DNA from: Trichosphaerium sp. ATCC 40318
Lineage: Eukaryota > Discosea > Flabellinia > Trichosidae
Assembly (NCBI GenBank): GCA_038496445.1
Contig: JALMLS010000461.1
Coordinates: 124,001-188,000 of the forward strand
Length of the DNA stretch: 64,000 nt
Direction: 5' to 3'
Position numbers and translations under genes: made by a program. Below the pieces are notes generated by a model. The model searched no databases, had not been told where the DNA came from, and saw nothing but the letters and a program-made list of their open reading frames with translations. This document shows, in pieces, positions 1-12,600 of this stretch (positions are counted from its first letter, which is position 1; each line of letters begins with the position of its first letter).

Positions 1-70
1 AATAACGCCATACAGAACATACAAAAAGAAACAAACAAGTACAATGAGAGAAGTAGATGACGACTTGTAA
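1..70 (+). CDS. 3' end of a beta-helix surface protein (copy A)
   Basis: The first 70 bases read in frame as a short basic cytoplasmic tail (ITPYRTYKKK, then TSTMREVDDDL and TAA). This is almost identical, base for base, to the last exon of copy C ending at 6774 and clearly related to the tail of copy B ending at 3298. It is therefore the last exon of a third tandem copy whose body lies upstream of the window. In copies B and C this tail follows a single transmembrane helix. Only the tail can be judged here. Confidence 0.8.
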   Translation, partial: ITPYRTYKKKQTSTMREVDDDL

Positions 71-728
71 AAAAAACCAAAAAAACCGGATGTAATAACG
101 ATCTTAAATACAATCAAAAATTAAGTCACGTGAGTATTACGTGCTCAAATATTGGTGTCTGTTTATAAGTGGTCGCTAACACTGACAAAGGTTGAGCTCT
201 TTTGTTTTATAAGCATAGAAATGGCCGTTTTCAGAAAAAAACATAGTTCACTTGCTGAGCCATTTGAAACCTACAATAAGCAATCTCAAAACAACTTTTG
301 CCTACGTTTCAGTTTTTTGCACAAAAACAAAAATCTTAAAGAGCGGAACTTGTTTTTGTTTCACAAAGGGCTTGCAGAGATTTTACTTTGAAATTAATTA
401 ATATTGTTATGCTTTCACAAACGGAACAAATTTGTTTTTTTGTACACTGGCTACTTGCGAATACAGCACTGCTTGCAAATATGAAATAATAATTGCGTAT
501 TACGTTGGGTTAGTATTTCCCAAAGTGAAGATTCTATTGCCTGTTTTGGAACTTGGAACACATATTTTTTCTGTTGTTGGAAAAACTAATGCTAAGTCAA
601 CGTTCGTCGCACGTGTCATAGTGTAAACAACACATATCAGTGAACTTGCTAACTGTACCGTGTAAGGCCGTCGCCGCATACAATACATACGGCTAAACAG
701 GTATCAAGCTAAATCTTTTCAAGCCCAT
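71..728. other. Intergenic spacer between copies A and B
   Basis: No gene recognised. A CACGTG lies at 127-132, shortly after the copy A stop, in a context (CACGTGAG then ATTACGTGC) matching the flank after copy C near 6849. The block about 525-620, with CACGTG at 610-615, is similar to 3985-4070 upstream of copy C. The spacer is therefore part of the duplicated unit and probably carries the copy B promoter. Short open frames here show no protein-like features. Confidence 0.6.
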
Positions 729-3298
729 CATGCCTGTGGTAAATCCTGTTTGCTAAACACCTTTACAAGTGAGTCAAGCTTGCGATTTCTCGCCCACGTA
801 TTAATTAATCTACACTAGTAACTACTTCAATAGTACATCGCTGCACTAATAACTTAAACTGCTATGCAGACGAGTCAGGTGTGTCAGAAATATTACTAGG
901 TAACTTCGACCACACATTTGGCGCTAATATAGCTGTTGATAAAGATATCACTATCAGATCTAGTACGCTACAGCTGATTTAACTTCCATACTTAGTGTTC
1001 TCGTTTTTAGCTAATACTGAACGTGGAGTTGTCAGGTGTAATGGACAAAGCAGTATATCAACAAACGGTAAAAACTTGATTATTGACACCGTTGAAGTAC
1101 GTAGCTGTCAACTACGAATCGATGGGAATGAAAACGTTACAATTAGGTAACAAATCTGTGAAAAGAATCAAGCTCAAAACTTGTGTTAACGCTAGATTAG
1201 CAACTGTGTTTTTAAAGATTACAGCGGAAATCATGGAATATCCGGTGCCGTTCATATAACCAATTGGTACGGCAGAGAAGGCTCATTAAGTTTCTGTCTA
1301 ATTTGTTTTAGTGTCAATGTAGAAGTAGAACACTCTTTGTTTCATAATAATCAACCGCAAAATCTTCGATCCTATACGACTCAAGGGGGAGCTATGTTGG
1401 CTAAGGGCATTAATGGATCGCTCATTATTCGCCACTGTAACTTCACAAACAATGACATAAGAAACAATGATAGCCCTGACACATTCGACAACAGTTATGG
1501 TATGCCTTGCTTTGCTATTCGCTTATCAAGCAAAATAATACTTTTTAGGTGGAGCACTATACGTTGATGACATTCTCCAACAGGTAGACCTTGTTCCGTA
1601 CCACAGAGTGGCTTAACATCTGTATAGTTTGCGTTGTCTGATTCGTTTTTTCGGAACAATAGGTTGCTATACACTTCAGGCAGCAGTACGCTTTTACACC
1701 CTGTATCAAGCATTCAACTTACACTTTTCCAGCTGCAGTTACTGGTGAAGGAGGTGCTTTGTACATTGGTAAAAATGTACACAATGCCACTATTTCTAGA
1801 TCTTTGTTCAAAAACAATGCAATACACGCTTCTGTGCCTGGAGTTACTGCGAAGGGTTGTAGTGTATATACAGATTCAAGGTTAACCATTGAATACTCTA
1901 TTTTCGATGGTAGTAAATGCGACGGAACAATGAGGTGCACATCATTTTACGTACCAAACTAACCAAATTATAGCTGCAATTTACACATCTGACAACTTAA
2001 TACTAAAGTACGTTCGCTTTATGTTGCATCATATCTCCCCCACCCCTCAGTTACAAATTAACTCTTATCTTCTCATAGGAATACTCTTATTGAATCAAAT
2101 GGTAAACAATCTAAAAAACAAAACGTTTTGGTGTTTTTCTTTTCTTTTTTTGTTTGAAAACTAACTATGACCAGAACAAGACCCTGACAAAGATATCGAA
2201 TGTAACAATTCTGGAAGAACTTTACTATTGGACAACTCAATAATATGCTCCTCACAAATTTCGGTTGTCCACAAATGCAATGTATCAGGAGGTAGAAAAG
2301 ATCAAATAACATCCAATGTTCATCAACTGTTTAGATTCAGTATGTAACAGCTGTATGGGCGGACAACAATGCTGTCTAAAATCCATTTACCACATGCATT
2401 GTTCCTACAATTGCTCCTACAACTCAGGCTACCGAATCACCAACAGTAGCAACACAAGCTCCAATAGCGGTTGCTCCGACGACTGTTCCTACAACAAGTA
2501 TAAGTATGCTATTATTAAAACAGCTTTGTTCTTACTATTTATAGTTTATTGTACCACAACAGGTTGTCTCGATTGTGGTGAAAATCTAACAAGCTGTAAT
2601 TTCACTGGTCACGTGCTTATTGGAGGTGAAATAATTGTATCAGACTCAATCATAATTGATGGTGATTTTATCAATAATGGAGTTACAACTCTTGTCTATG
2701 GTCAGGATAACGCTCTTATAGTCACTGGTACGGGCACAAATCGTTGAGTCCTTTGTTTAAGAAGAGATGCTTATTAGCTATTTGTTTTGAGTACAATCAT
2801 CTAACTTGCGTTTGCTAGGTTGTGTGTCCAATTCAAACGGAACTTTTAGAGTTGACATTTCTGAAGTTAATCCTGAAGAAAGAGATCGCATCACTATCAT
2901 TCAATCAAACTGTATAAACGGTACAATCGAGACTGTAGGAGGTAATACTTGCTTTGATGCATTACAACAACTTCAAGGAGACTCGTAAGTAACTTTTAAA
3001 CTTTTACTTTACTAATCCTATCAACAGGTTGCAAATTGTATTCATCCCAAACAACGCTTGCGAGAATAATAATGCCATTGCCATATCAATCGGAGTAATT
3101 GCTGGGATACTAATCATAGTACGGAATTTTCTCTACCTTTCGTATACAAGGAGTCATGTACTGATACCAATGTAGCTTGCCATTGTGTTTGTGATTGTAG
3201 CCTTAACAGCGCCCAAGTTCCAACAAATAATAATGCCATATAGAAACTACAAAAAGAGACAAGCAAGTATAAGGAGAAAAGTAGATGCCAACTTGTAA
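729..3298 (+). pseudogene. Beta-helix surface protein, copy B, apparently decayed
   Basis: Aligns exon by exon with copy C: beta-helix strands with repeated GGA, NCTF and VFxxN-like turns, a Thr/Pro/Ala-rich stalk near 2400-2490, a Cys-containing domain (GCLDCGENLTSCNF), then a transmembrane helix (NAIAISIGVIAGILII) and a basic tail. Three defects are visible against copy C. The ATG at 729 sits where copy C starts, but the signal-peptide exon has lost about 40 nt and reads into TAA. Near 1950-1980 the exon lacks bases and the frame breaks. Near 2395 the stalk is one base out of frame. An unrecognised alternative exon structure could rescue some of these, so the pseudogene call is an inference. 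Confidence 0.65.
2567..3298 (+). repeat. 3' half of copy B, near-identical to 6077-6774
   Basis: From the exon beginning GTTGTCTCGATTG to the stop, this segment matches copy C almost base for base in the exons and in the intron after the QLQGDS codons. The N-terminal halves of the two genes are clearly diverged. Identity that ignores the exon-intron boundary points to recent gene conversion or unequal crossing over. Confidence 0.8.
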
Positions 3299-4143
3299 AA
3301 AAAATCCAGAAAGACTAAACCTCGCGTTAAGAATACTGCTTGCTTTGTGGGTAGTCGCTAGTATCACGTCTGTGAGATAGTTTGTTTGTAGCTTAACAGG
3401 CAGCGGTAATTCAAGCGCAATTACCTGTAGCAATGGCAGTCAAACATTTTTGGCAAACTTTCAAAAAAAAACCTGTATGTTTCAAATTAGGTGTACACTT
3501 CATTTGAGCATTACTACTTTTAGATGTACTTAATGTAGTCTATGCTGCAGCAATGAGCGAAAGCATGCCGGGAAGATTTTCTCCGGTTGTTTCATCTCAA
3601 ATCACAAAATTTATGTTTGTTCAAAATGCCTTCAAACCTCTACGTAGATGCGTTTTATTGTTTATTGAAAATATGTTAAAACGGAACAACTTTTTTATTG
3701 TGTACCACTGCGTAACCTCACTAGAGAAAATAGTAATGACGCTCACTAGTGCTACCGTAGAGGATAAATGGAGCAGGTAATACTCCGAAAACGCAAAAAG
3801 CTACACCAGTTTTACTTCAAACTCAAAAATAAGATCGGCAACTTTGCACAATACAACCTTCAGAATTCTTCTGAGCACTTGACATATTGTACCGTTGTTT
3901 GGATTCGCTGGTTTTAGGTCAATTAACGAAGCTACAAGAATTTTGTAAATCATGGGTTGAAATTTCGTGAGATCAATGCCGATGATTCTATTACCTGTTT
4001 TAGGTAGCGTGCTAACTTTTTTTCTGAAGTCCGAAAAAAAAAATCTGGTCAAATTTCGTCCCACGTGTCATTGTTTATTAATAAACAAAGTGGTACATAC
4101 ATACCCGCTTTCTATAATTAACTGGCTAAAAATATAACCTATC
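3299..4143. other. Intergenic spacer between copies B and C
   Basis: No gene recognised. The last part (about 3985-4070, CACGTG at 4062-4067) resembles 525-620 upstream of copy B and is the best candidate for the copy C promoter region. The middle holds only short, compositionally unconvincing open frames on both strands. Confidence 0.6.
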
Positions 4144-6774
4144 ATGACCATGAGAGATTGTTGCTTGTGCTTTTTATGGCCGACTTTACTTACCCTATTT
4201 GTTTTGAATGTAAATGCCAATACAAGTACGTAAAACTACTCGGTTTTCTAACCCGCGCGTTAATATCTCATAGTAACTACTTCAACCACATCTACTTGCT
4301 CCAATAGATTAGACTGCTACGCAGCAATGCCAGGAGTGTCAGAAATAGTACTAGACAGCTTCGATCATACTTTGACTGCTAGTTTCAGCATTTCTGGTGA
4401 TATCACTATCAGATCACGTGCGATATTAGCTTTAAGTATCTAAACTAAGTTTCCCGGTTCTAGGCACTAGTGAACCCGCTTTGATTAAGTGCGATGGTAG
4501 CGACCTCTACACGATGACAACGAATGGCAACAGTCTGAATTTTGAAAACGTTGTTATTGAGAATTGTAAAATACGAATGGAAGTAAACACCAACGTTTCT
4601 ATCAGGTAAACAACGAAAAATTCTAGCAATAAGTTCTGTTTAACACTGTTAAGATTTTCACAGTTTAAGGATTACGACGGTAACCGTGGAGGTGGTTTTG
4701 GGGCTCTCTATATCAGAACTAGGTGCGCTGTGATACTTTGTTTGGTTAGAAATTAAGTTGGGTTTTTTTGTAGCGGCTATGTGGTAATTGAAAACTCTGT
4801 GTTCTTTAATAATACACCAGAAAATCAACAAGGTTCCTTTACACATGGGGGAGCATTGTTGGTGGATGAATTGCAATCGCTCATTATTCGCAATTGTACC
4901 TTTACAGAAAATGAATTAGTAAACAAGGAGTACAACAGCGAAGATACAATAAATGGCATGTACTTGCTTATAGTGTCGTTCTAACTAATGTGTCTATTTA
5001 GGTGGCGCCTTATACGTTGATAACATAGACCAGGTTGATTTATTTATCGAAACCAAGTAATGTTAACATACCTTAGGCGTTATCTATTTATGACACTATA
5101 TTTTCTTCCAATAGATTGAACTACGCCACGGGGAGTAGTACGTATCTTAGTTCAACCACCTTAGATCTGTGACACTTACGTTATGTTAGATGATATTACT
5201 GGAGAAGGAGGTGCTGTGTACATCGGATCGAATGTAATGAACGCTATTATTGCGAGATCCGTTTTTTTAAGCAACAAAATTTTCGCAAGAACCCCGACGG
5301 TTACTGCGCGAGGTTGCAGTATTTATACTGAGTCAAGCCTAACTATTGAAAATACATTTATCACTGGCAGTGAATGCGAAGATACATACAGGTACTCAGG
5401 GTGATCATTTTTTACAACAAAACTAACAAAATTGTGAAAGGGAAAATGGTGTTGCAATTTACACAATGGAAGACTTAACACTAACGTACGTTGTTGTTTC
5501 TTTGTCTTTCCACATCACGTGATTATTTTGATACATTTAAATAAATACTAAAACAACATTATACTTTACGTAGTAACTAAACACTTTACAGGGATACTGT
5601 TATTGAATCAGAAGGTATTTGTTCAGAACAATTTTTTTAAAGTTTTCTGATACATAAATAAGGGCAAAACGAAGCAGATATTGAGTGCAGTAGTAGTAAA
5701 GAACTGATTACAAACAACGCAATAATTTGCACTACACAAAATTCACCAGTGAATAGCTGCTCTCAGACAAGTACATAGCACGAATAAATTATGATGCTAA
5801 ATCATTTGATAGCAGCGCCTATACTATGTGATGACTGTCAAAATAACGGAGATTGCTGCGGACAATCCATAGCTATGCTACCTTCCAACAAATGTGTAGC
5901 CCCTCCTCCTCCTACAACACCTCCACCAACAGAAACACCCACAATGTCACCAACAGAAGCGCCATTAGCCCCAACTACCAGAACAAGTACGTCAAAGTAG
6001 CAATTTGCCAAATCCTCAACAAGTTTTCAGTTAAGTAGTCGACATCTAATTGCGTTGTATAGTTTTCTGTACTGACACAGGTTGTCTTGCTTGTGGCGAA
6101 AACCTAACGAGTTGTAATTTCACTGGACACGTGCTTATTGGAGGTGAAGTAATTGTATCAGATTCAATCATAATTGATGGTGATTTTATCAATAATGGAG
6201 TTACAACTCTTGTCTATGGTCAAGACAACTCTCTTGTTGTCACTGGTACGCGCATAAATCGTTGAACCCTTTGTTTACAGATGCAATCATCTAACTTGCG
6301 TTCGCTAGGTTGTGTGTCTATTTCAAATGGAACTTTTAAAGTTGACATTTCTGAAGTTAATCCTGAAGAAAGAGATCGCATCACTATCATTCAATCAAAC
6401 TGTATAAACGGTACAATCGAGACTGTAGGAGGTAATACTTGCTTTGATGCATTACAACAACTTCAAGGAGACTCGTAAGTAACTTTTTAACTTTTACTTT
6501 ACTAATCCTATCAACAGGTTGCAAATTGTATTCATCCCAAACAACGCTTGCGAGAATAACAATGCTATTGCCATATCAATTGGAGTAATTGCTGGGATAC
6601 TAATCATAGTACGATAATTTAGTTAGGAGTCACGTACTGATACCAATGTAGCTTGCCATTGTATTTGTGATTGTAGCCTTAACAGTGCCCAAATTCCGAC
6701 AAGTAATAACGCCATACAGAACATACAAAAAGAAACAAACAAGTGCAATGAGAGAAGTAGATGACGAATTGTAA
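4144..6774 (+). CDS. Secreted beta-helix, single-pass membrane surface protein (copy C)
   Basis: About twelve exons. Exon 1 (ATG at 4144) encodes a clear signal peptide (CLCFLWPTLLTLFVLNVNA). The ectodomain has the GGA/NCTF/VFFNNT pattern of right-handed beta-helix proteins, with motifs such as GGALLVDELQSLIIRNCTF and GGAVYIGSNVMNAIIARSVF. Then come a Pro/Thr-rich stalk (5890-5990), a Cys-containing domain, a transmembrane helix (NAIAISIGVIAGILII plus LAIVFVIVAL) and a short charged tail (YRTYKKKQTS). Intron 4956-5001 starts with GC instead of GT, fixed by alignment to copy B. At 4415-4420 a CACGTG spans the exon-intron junction. The role is probably a surface adhesin or recognition protein; the beta-helix reading is a family-level inference and no ligand can be named. 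Confidence 0.75.
6077..6774 (+). repeat. 3' half of copy C, near-identical to 2567-3298
   Basis: Partner of the copy B segment. The block from about 6360 to the acceptor near 6518 differs from 2870-3027 at only a base or so, including the intron. Confidence 0.8.
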
Positions 6775-7416
6775 AAACAACAAAACAAAGAATAAGGCAG
6801 CAATCTACTAAAGTAAACTTCGTATGTACAATAAAAAAAAAATTACCTCACGTGAGCATCACGTGCGTAAATATTTGTAAACATATTTTTTTGACGAAAG
6901 CAGAAAAGGAATTTTTTATGAACTAGTTCAGTACGAAAAGGTTGTTAGTTAATGGCATGCTTAGATTGAAGTTATCCCGTGATATTACGGGAACTTCTCA
7001 ACGGTTGGCGACCGGGAAAGTTTGGATAGTACCCCTTCTTGCTTATTAACGATATTCACGCGTGTTTATTGCCGACTATGGCTGTGGTATGTCCGATAGC
7101 CCAAATGATGATAAAATCATAGGAAAATTTACGGTTAGCGTTTAAGTAGCACGTGAGTGATTTCTATGAGTTTACAAACCAAGCGGTTGGTAGTACTGCA
7201 AAAAAACGTCAACAGTGTATATTAATGGAACCAACTAATTATTACTACCATAATTATAGACTCAAGGGACGGTTTAGCTTATGTTTTTTGACGAAAGTTG
7301 TGATTTCATTTTCTTCATGAAAAGACAAAACTAAAATCAACAATTTAAAGATTCTTAACTTTGGCTAACAACGGCTCCTGAATTCTTCATAAAACAACAA
7401 AGCAACGATAAATACA
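6775..7416. other. Intergenic region after the beta-helix array
   Basis: No gene recognised. Three CACGTG copies lie at 6849-6854, 6860-6865 and 7150-7155. The first pair matches the flank after copy A (127-132). The stretch probably contains the copy C terminator and the kinase promoter. Confidence 0.5.
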
Positions 7417-9459
7417 ATGTCACTAAAGGCTCCAAACCATAGACGCGCCATTGGCGGGTCTTTTGATCACGCTAATTACGAAAAAAACGAAGCACTCATA
7501 AAAGCTAAACAAGAGGCTCGTGCGTCTCCATCGAAATACGGTCATAACCGTAAAGGATCGTTTACAAATGATGGTACTCTTCCTTTTTGCCAAACGGATA
7601 TAAACACATTCTACGACATAAACGAGGTTCTCGGAGAGTACGTACTTACGCCGTTAATTTTAAGCGAAATAAAAATAAAACGTTTTTTTTCCGCTTTGTT
7701 TTTATGTTTGCCCCTTCGATCACGTGACATTATCGCAATGTTACTGTGAAATACTAAAAAAAAAATGTAGAGGTATAACGAGTTGTGTATTCTTTGCTAC
7801 AGAAAAGAAGACAGGCGAGAAAGTTGCTATAAAGACTATACCGGGTGAACTTGTTATTGCTAAAAGAGAACTGCGCAAGGAGGTACGCAAGTAACGCACT
7901 TTTGGTTCTATTTTCGAACATAAAAAAAAGGAGGAACAAAAAGAGTTCACACGTTCTTTAAGGTCGTTATATTGAAGAAACTGAGACATCCTCACATCAT
8001 ACAATTACGTGATGTCTATGTCACACCGACACAACTTCATATTGTCATGGAATTGTACGATACCGCAACAAAACAAAATTACTGCTTTGAGTTTTTAGAC
8101 AAAAAAATTGGTGTTCGCTTTCTTTATAGTATTGACGTCAGATCTTTAGAGCAGAAGGACAGGAGTTGTTCGATGAAATATGTGATAGAAGAGCTTTTAC
8201 AGAAGAAGATGCTAGGAGTGTTGTCAGTAAAATACTTCGCGCTGTAGACTATTTACATAAGAAAGAAATAGCTCACAGGTACAATTTAGTTTTGTTTTTT
8301 CGATAGAGCAGTTATTTCCTCAGTTACTCTGTTTTATTTTCTTTTCATGTTCGTATTAATATGCATCATTTGTGATCGTAAACGTATTTATAACATTGAG
8401 TAATTGATTGTAGGGATATAAAGCCAGAAAACATTTTATTTATTCAAAACGAAGATGGTACTTCGGATTTAAAACTGTACGTGGTTCCCTTGATTTTGTT
8501 GACGCCACGTGACACAAGAATTAATATTTTACGTTTAGAGTAGATTTTGGTTTCGCAAAACCAATGTCAGACAAAACTGCAGCGCCTGCGGGTACACTTG
8601 GGTATAAAGGTAATGAAATCGACGTGTTTATTATCGATTTACTCCGTTGTAGCTCCGGAAGTACTTAAAAATGAGCCATACCAGCTAAAATCAGACATGT
8701 GGAGTATTGGGGTTATCACCTATATCTTGTACGTAGCTTCAAAGTCAGTAATGCGGAGTTTTTACCACTTTATTTTTTCTTCACTTAGAACCATTCTACG
8801 CTCCTCGTTGTGGCTCCTTATACACGTGACCAATTTATATATTGCAAAAGTATTTTTACTTATTTATACCATTTAGATTATGTGGATTTCCTCCTTTCTT
8901 ATCTGATAAAGCTGATGATGATTGCGACACATTAGAAAATTCTCCTTTTTGTACGTTTAGACATGACTTTGATGATTGAAGTGCTGGGTTTTTATTTATT
9001 TATCCTTGGTGTGGATTGACTGTTATTTAGGGGCTTTGTTTAACGAAGAAACAGAAGAGTTCAGAGACGCTGTTATTAGAGGAGAGTTTTCTTTTCCAAG
9101 TCCTTTCTGGGATAAAATATCGGACAGAGCAAAACGGTTTATTAGAAGACTATTACGAGTGAATGTTAACAAACGTTCAAGTGCTGCAGACGCTCTAAAA
9201 CAAGGATGGATAGTGAGACAAGTAAAGGTACGATTAGTTGCAATCAGCGTTATATTATTGAGTATGTTCTGACGGCTGTAATTAGAAAAAGAAGGAAACA
9301 GTCAGCGAGGATAGTGCTCCGCCTCCACAGCTTCCAAGAACATTCTTGAATAAATACAGAACGCTGGCAAAAACAATGAGCTCAAAAAGTATGGTATTAA
9401 AGTTATCGGCTGAAGAGCGGAAAGCAAAGCATAAAAGGATGGTGACAAATATATTGTAA
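7417..9459 (+). CDS. Ser/Thr protein kinase, CaMK/MAPKAPK-like
   Basis: Multi-exon gene with a complete kinase catalytic domain. Seen in order: glycine loop GEGITSCVFFAT, ATP-binding lysine in VAIKTI, HPHIIQLRDVYVTPTQLHIV, catalytic loop HR-DIKPEN (split by an intron), DFGFAKP, an APE motif in APEVLKNEPYQLKSDMWSIG, then GFPPFL and a closing GWI segment. A roughly 70-residue N-terminal extension and a basic C-terminal tail flank the domain. The YQLKSDMWSIGVITYILLCG block and the PFL insert resemble MAPK-activated and Ca/calmodulin-type kinases. No clear calmodulin-binding helix is visible, so the subfamily is tentative. Introns contain CACGTG at 7721, 8506 and 8823. All residues needed for activity appear present. 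Confidence 0.88.
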
Positions 9460-9694
9460 TTCTATAATTCGGAAAAAAAAGAAAAATATGAAAAAAAAAG
9501 GCCACAAAAATAAGCCCTTTTATTGTTTTTACTAGTAAATAAAAAAATATTGTGTAGAGTATATATGTATAAGTTGACAAGGTTTATCGGCGGCACACAT
9601 ATGATACAAATCGCAGAAACAACATATTACTGACTTAACTTGTTTAAGTTTTTTTTTTGGAAGCCAACGTCTGAATTATAATGCTAAACAGCAC

Positions 9695-12600
9695 ATGTCT
9701 ATTTTACAAGCTTTTTTAGTCTGTTTTATAGTATACTACGCTAATGCTACGTCTATTGAAGTAAGTTCTTTTGTAAAGTTCCAGAAAGGCACTAATTCGT
9801 TTAGGCTTATGTAGTTATGCACTCTCATCTTGACCTTGGTTGGATTTACACTCTTGTAGGTGTAATTATGATACGATTTAACACTAATCGTTATCAATAC
9901 CCTAGGAAGAATCTTATACCCAATACGTTAAAGACATTTACACTGGCGTAAGTCACGTGACCAGAAAAAACAAGTCACAGCGGTTTTTTTTCCACATCCT
10001 TTTCGGCTTTTACAAACTTGGCACTGAAGCACATTATAGGTCGTTCAGGAGATTGCTAGAGGATCACCATATAACAATGTCATTAGAAAGTTTATTGCTG
10101 TTGAGCAGTACTATTTTCATAGGTGGTGGACCGAGGAAGCGAATGAGACACTAAAGGTTCGACCAAACTGTTTTTGTCAAATAATTAACAAGTGCAAAAA
10201 GGAAATGGCAAGAAGAGCAATTAGAGAGGGTAAGATTGAGTTCGTTATTGGCGGATGGGGTATGAGCGATGAGTCACAGACGAGCTATAAGTCAATTATA
10301 GATCAGTACACGCTAGGTATGAAGAGTTTTCGGAAATTGATGATACGTACTGTTTTACTAGGTCATACATTCCTTCAAAAAGAGTTTGGTGTTTCACCAC
10401 AATTTGGATGGCAGATTGACCCTTTTGGAGCGAGTCCAGTTGTAGCTACACTACAAGCAATGATGGGATTCAATGGACACATCATTGATAGAATACCAAT
10501 AGAGTAAGTTAGAAAACACTAATATCTTTAACTTATCTTTCCTTTTAAAGTCGTAAACTTCAACGTCTTCAAAATAAAACAGCTGAGGTATTGACTGTGA
10601 AACATGTATCTTTTGAGGTGCTAAATAGAATACTAGTTCGTATGGAAGGGATCTAAAAGTCTTGGTACAGCGTACCCAATGTTCACTCATCTTATGGATA
10701 CATATCAATATTGTACTCCTTTTGCTGATTTGAGTGACTATGGTCCGCCCTTCGAAGAAGGTCAAGGAGGTAACTCAACAGTAATTATTATGAAACACTA
10801 TCTCGTTCATGTACTTATTGTAACTTGAAGCTTTCTATTGGAACGGATATGCTGAATTTCCAAGACCTTCGTACAATCTCTTTCCTCTTCAAGTTTCGGA
10901 CTGTTGTCTCTAATTTCGTTCGCTTAGAAATGATAGCTATGAGTTTATGAGTTTACCTGTAAACTCTTCTAATGTGGAAGTATTTGCGGATTTAATGGTA
11001 AATAACATAATTGAACGAAGTCAAAACTACAAAACCAATGTTGTTCTTTGGTACGCTCTATCTTCAAACACACTTTGCTAACTAATAATGCATTAGGCCT
11101 TGGTACGCTAATCAAAACCTATCATTCTGTTTACGAAAGTTGTATTCAGGGGATGTGATAAGACACATTTCATTCCGTCCTTGCAATTCAGGAACATGGA
11201 CCAAGTGATGAACGAACTCAATATAAACCCGAAGTATGAAAATATAACAGTAAAATATGGAACTTTAAAGGACTACTTCAGAGCCCTATATGATAAAGGC
11301 AAGATACAACACTAACAAACAGTTTAACATACTTTATAGGTGTAACATTCCCAAGTCTTAACAGCACCGACTTCTTCCCTTTAACGTCAGACAACGTCAG
11401 ATACTGGTCAGGATTTTATACTTCAAGACCAGGTCAAAAGGTATTATTGATTGATGTTGAAGTACTTTAACAATATGTTAGAGATTACTCAGGGCTACAG
11501 AAGCTATTCAGCGTGCTGGTGAGCAACTTGTTCTTACAGCAGCGCTAGAAAAAAAACCTGCTTACAATGGCTTTAATGCTGTCGAGTCTTTAAAGCGTGC
11601 AAACGCCATAATGACTCACCATGACGTGAGAACTAATAAAACTACTATCTTCTAACCGTTTTTTCTTGAAGGGTATCACTGGGACGAATACACAACCGGT
11701 CAAAGGTAACACGTGATTATCACGTGACTTTTTTTTTTGAACTTGAAAACACTCAAACACTAATATGTGTACTAAGAGGAGTATGATAAACTGCTGATAA
11801 ATGGTGCTTGGCGTACTTTTGACACTATTGGTGTTGCTATTTCACAATTAATTAATGTGTGATTACTATTAAGTTGTGGCTGCTAATAACGGTTTTTTTA
11901 AGGGCACAGCGGACAGTTTTGATGTAGAAACTACTATCAATAATTTGCCTAAAGGTGACACAATATCTGTTGTTGTTTATAACCAGCTGGGATGGAATAA
12001 CACTCAATGTAAGCGCATTTACATGTGGTTGTTTATAGTAATGTTTGTTTAGTTGTAAGAATTTATACAAACTACACAGACCTTTATGTTGTTGATTATA
12101 CTGGCGAGCCAGTACCTTCTCAAATTCATGAGTGTTATATAGACTGTAGTCAACCATACTTGCTTTATTTCTACACACGTCTTCCTCCTTTGGGATACAG
12201 TACTTTTTTTGTTGAACGTTCGAACTATTCAAAGCTTGAAGCAAAGACCATTGTGGAAACAACAGCGTCAATTTCGAATGGATTTTACAAAATCGATATT
12301 TCAGACAATGGAAGGATGTCCTCTATAACAAATATATTTTACAACAGAACCATAGCTATTGAGAACAACTTTTATGTGTACAAAACGCAGGTACACCGAA
12401 ACTCGTACTTTCTTTGATTAAGTCCTTTTTTTACAAGATGTTCGATTCTAGCCAACGTATTGGGTCTACTAATTATATGTTTTGGCCTGAAGGTCCAGCA
12501 AAGATACTTGTTAATGGAAGTATTATACAAACTACACTTGTTGATGGACCACTTGTGAAAGAAGTCCTTTTTGAGTTTTCTGATAATTATAAGCAAATAA

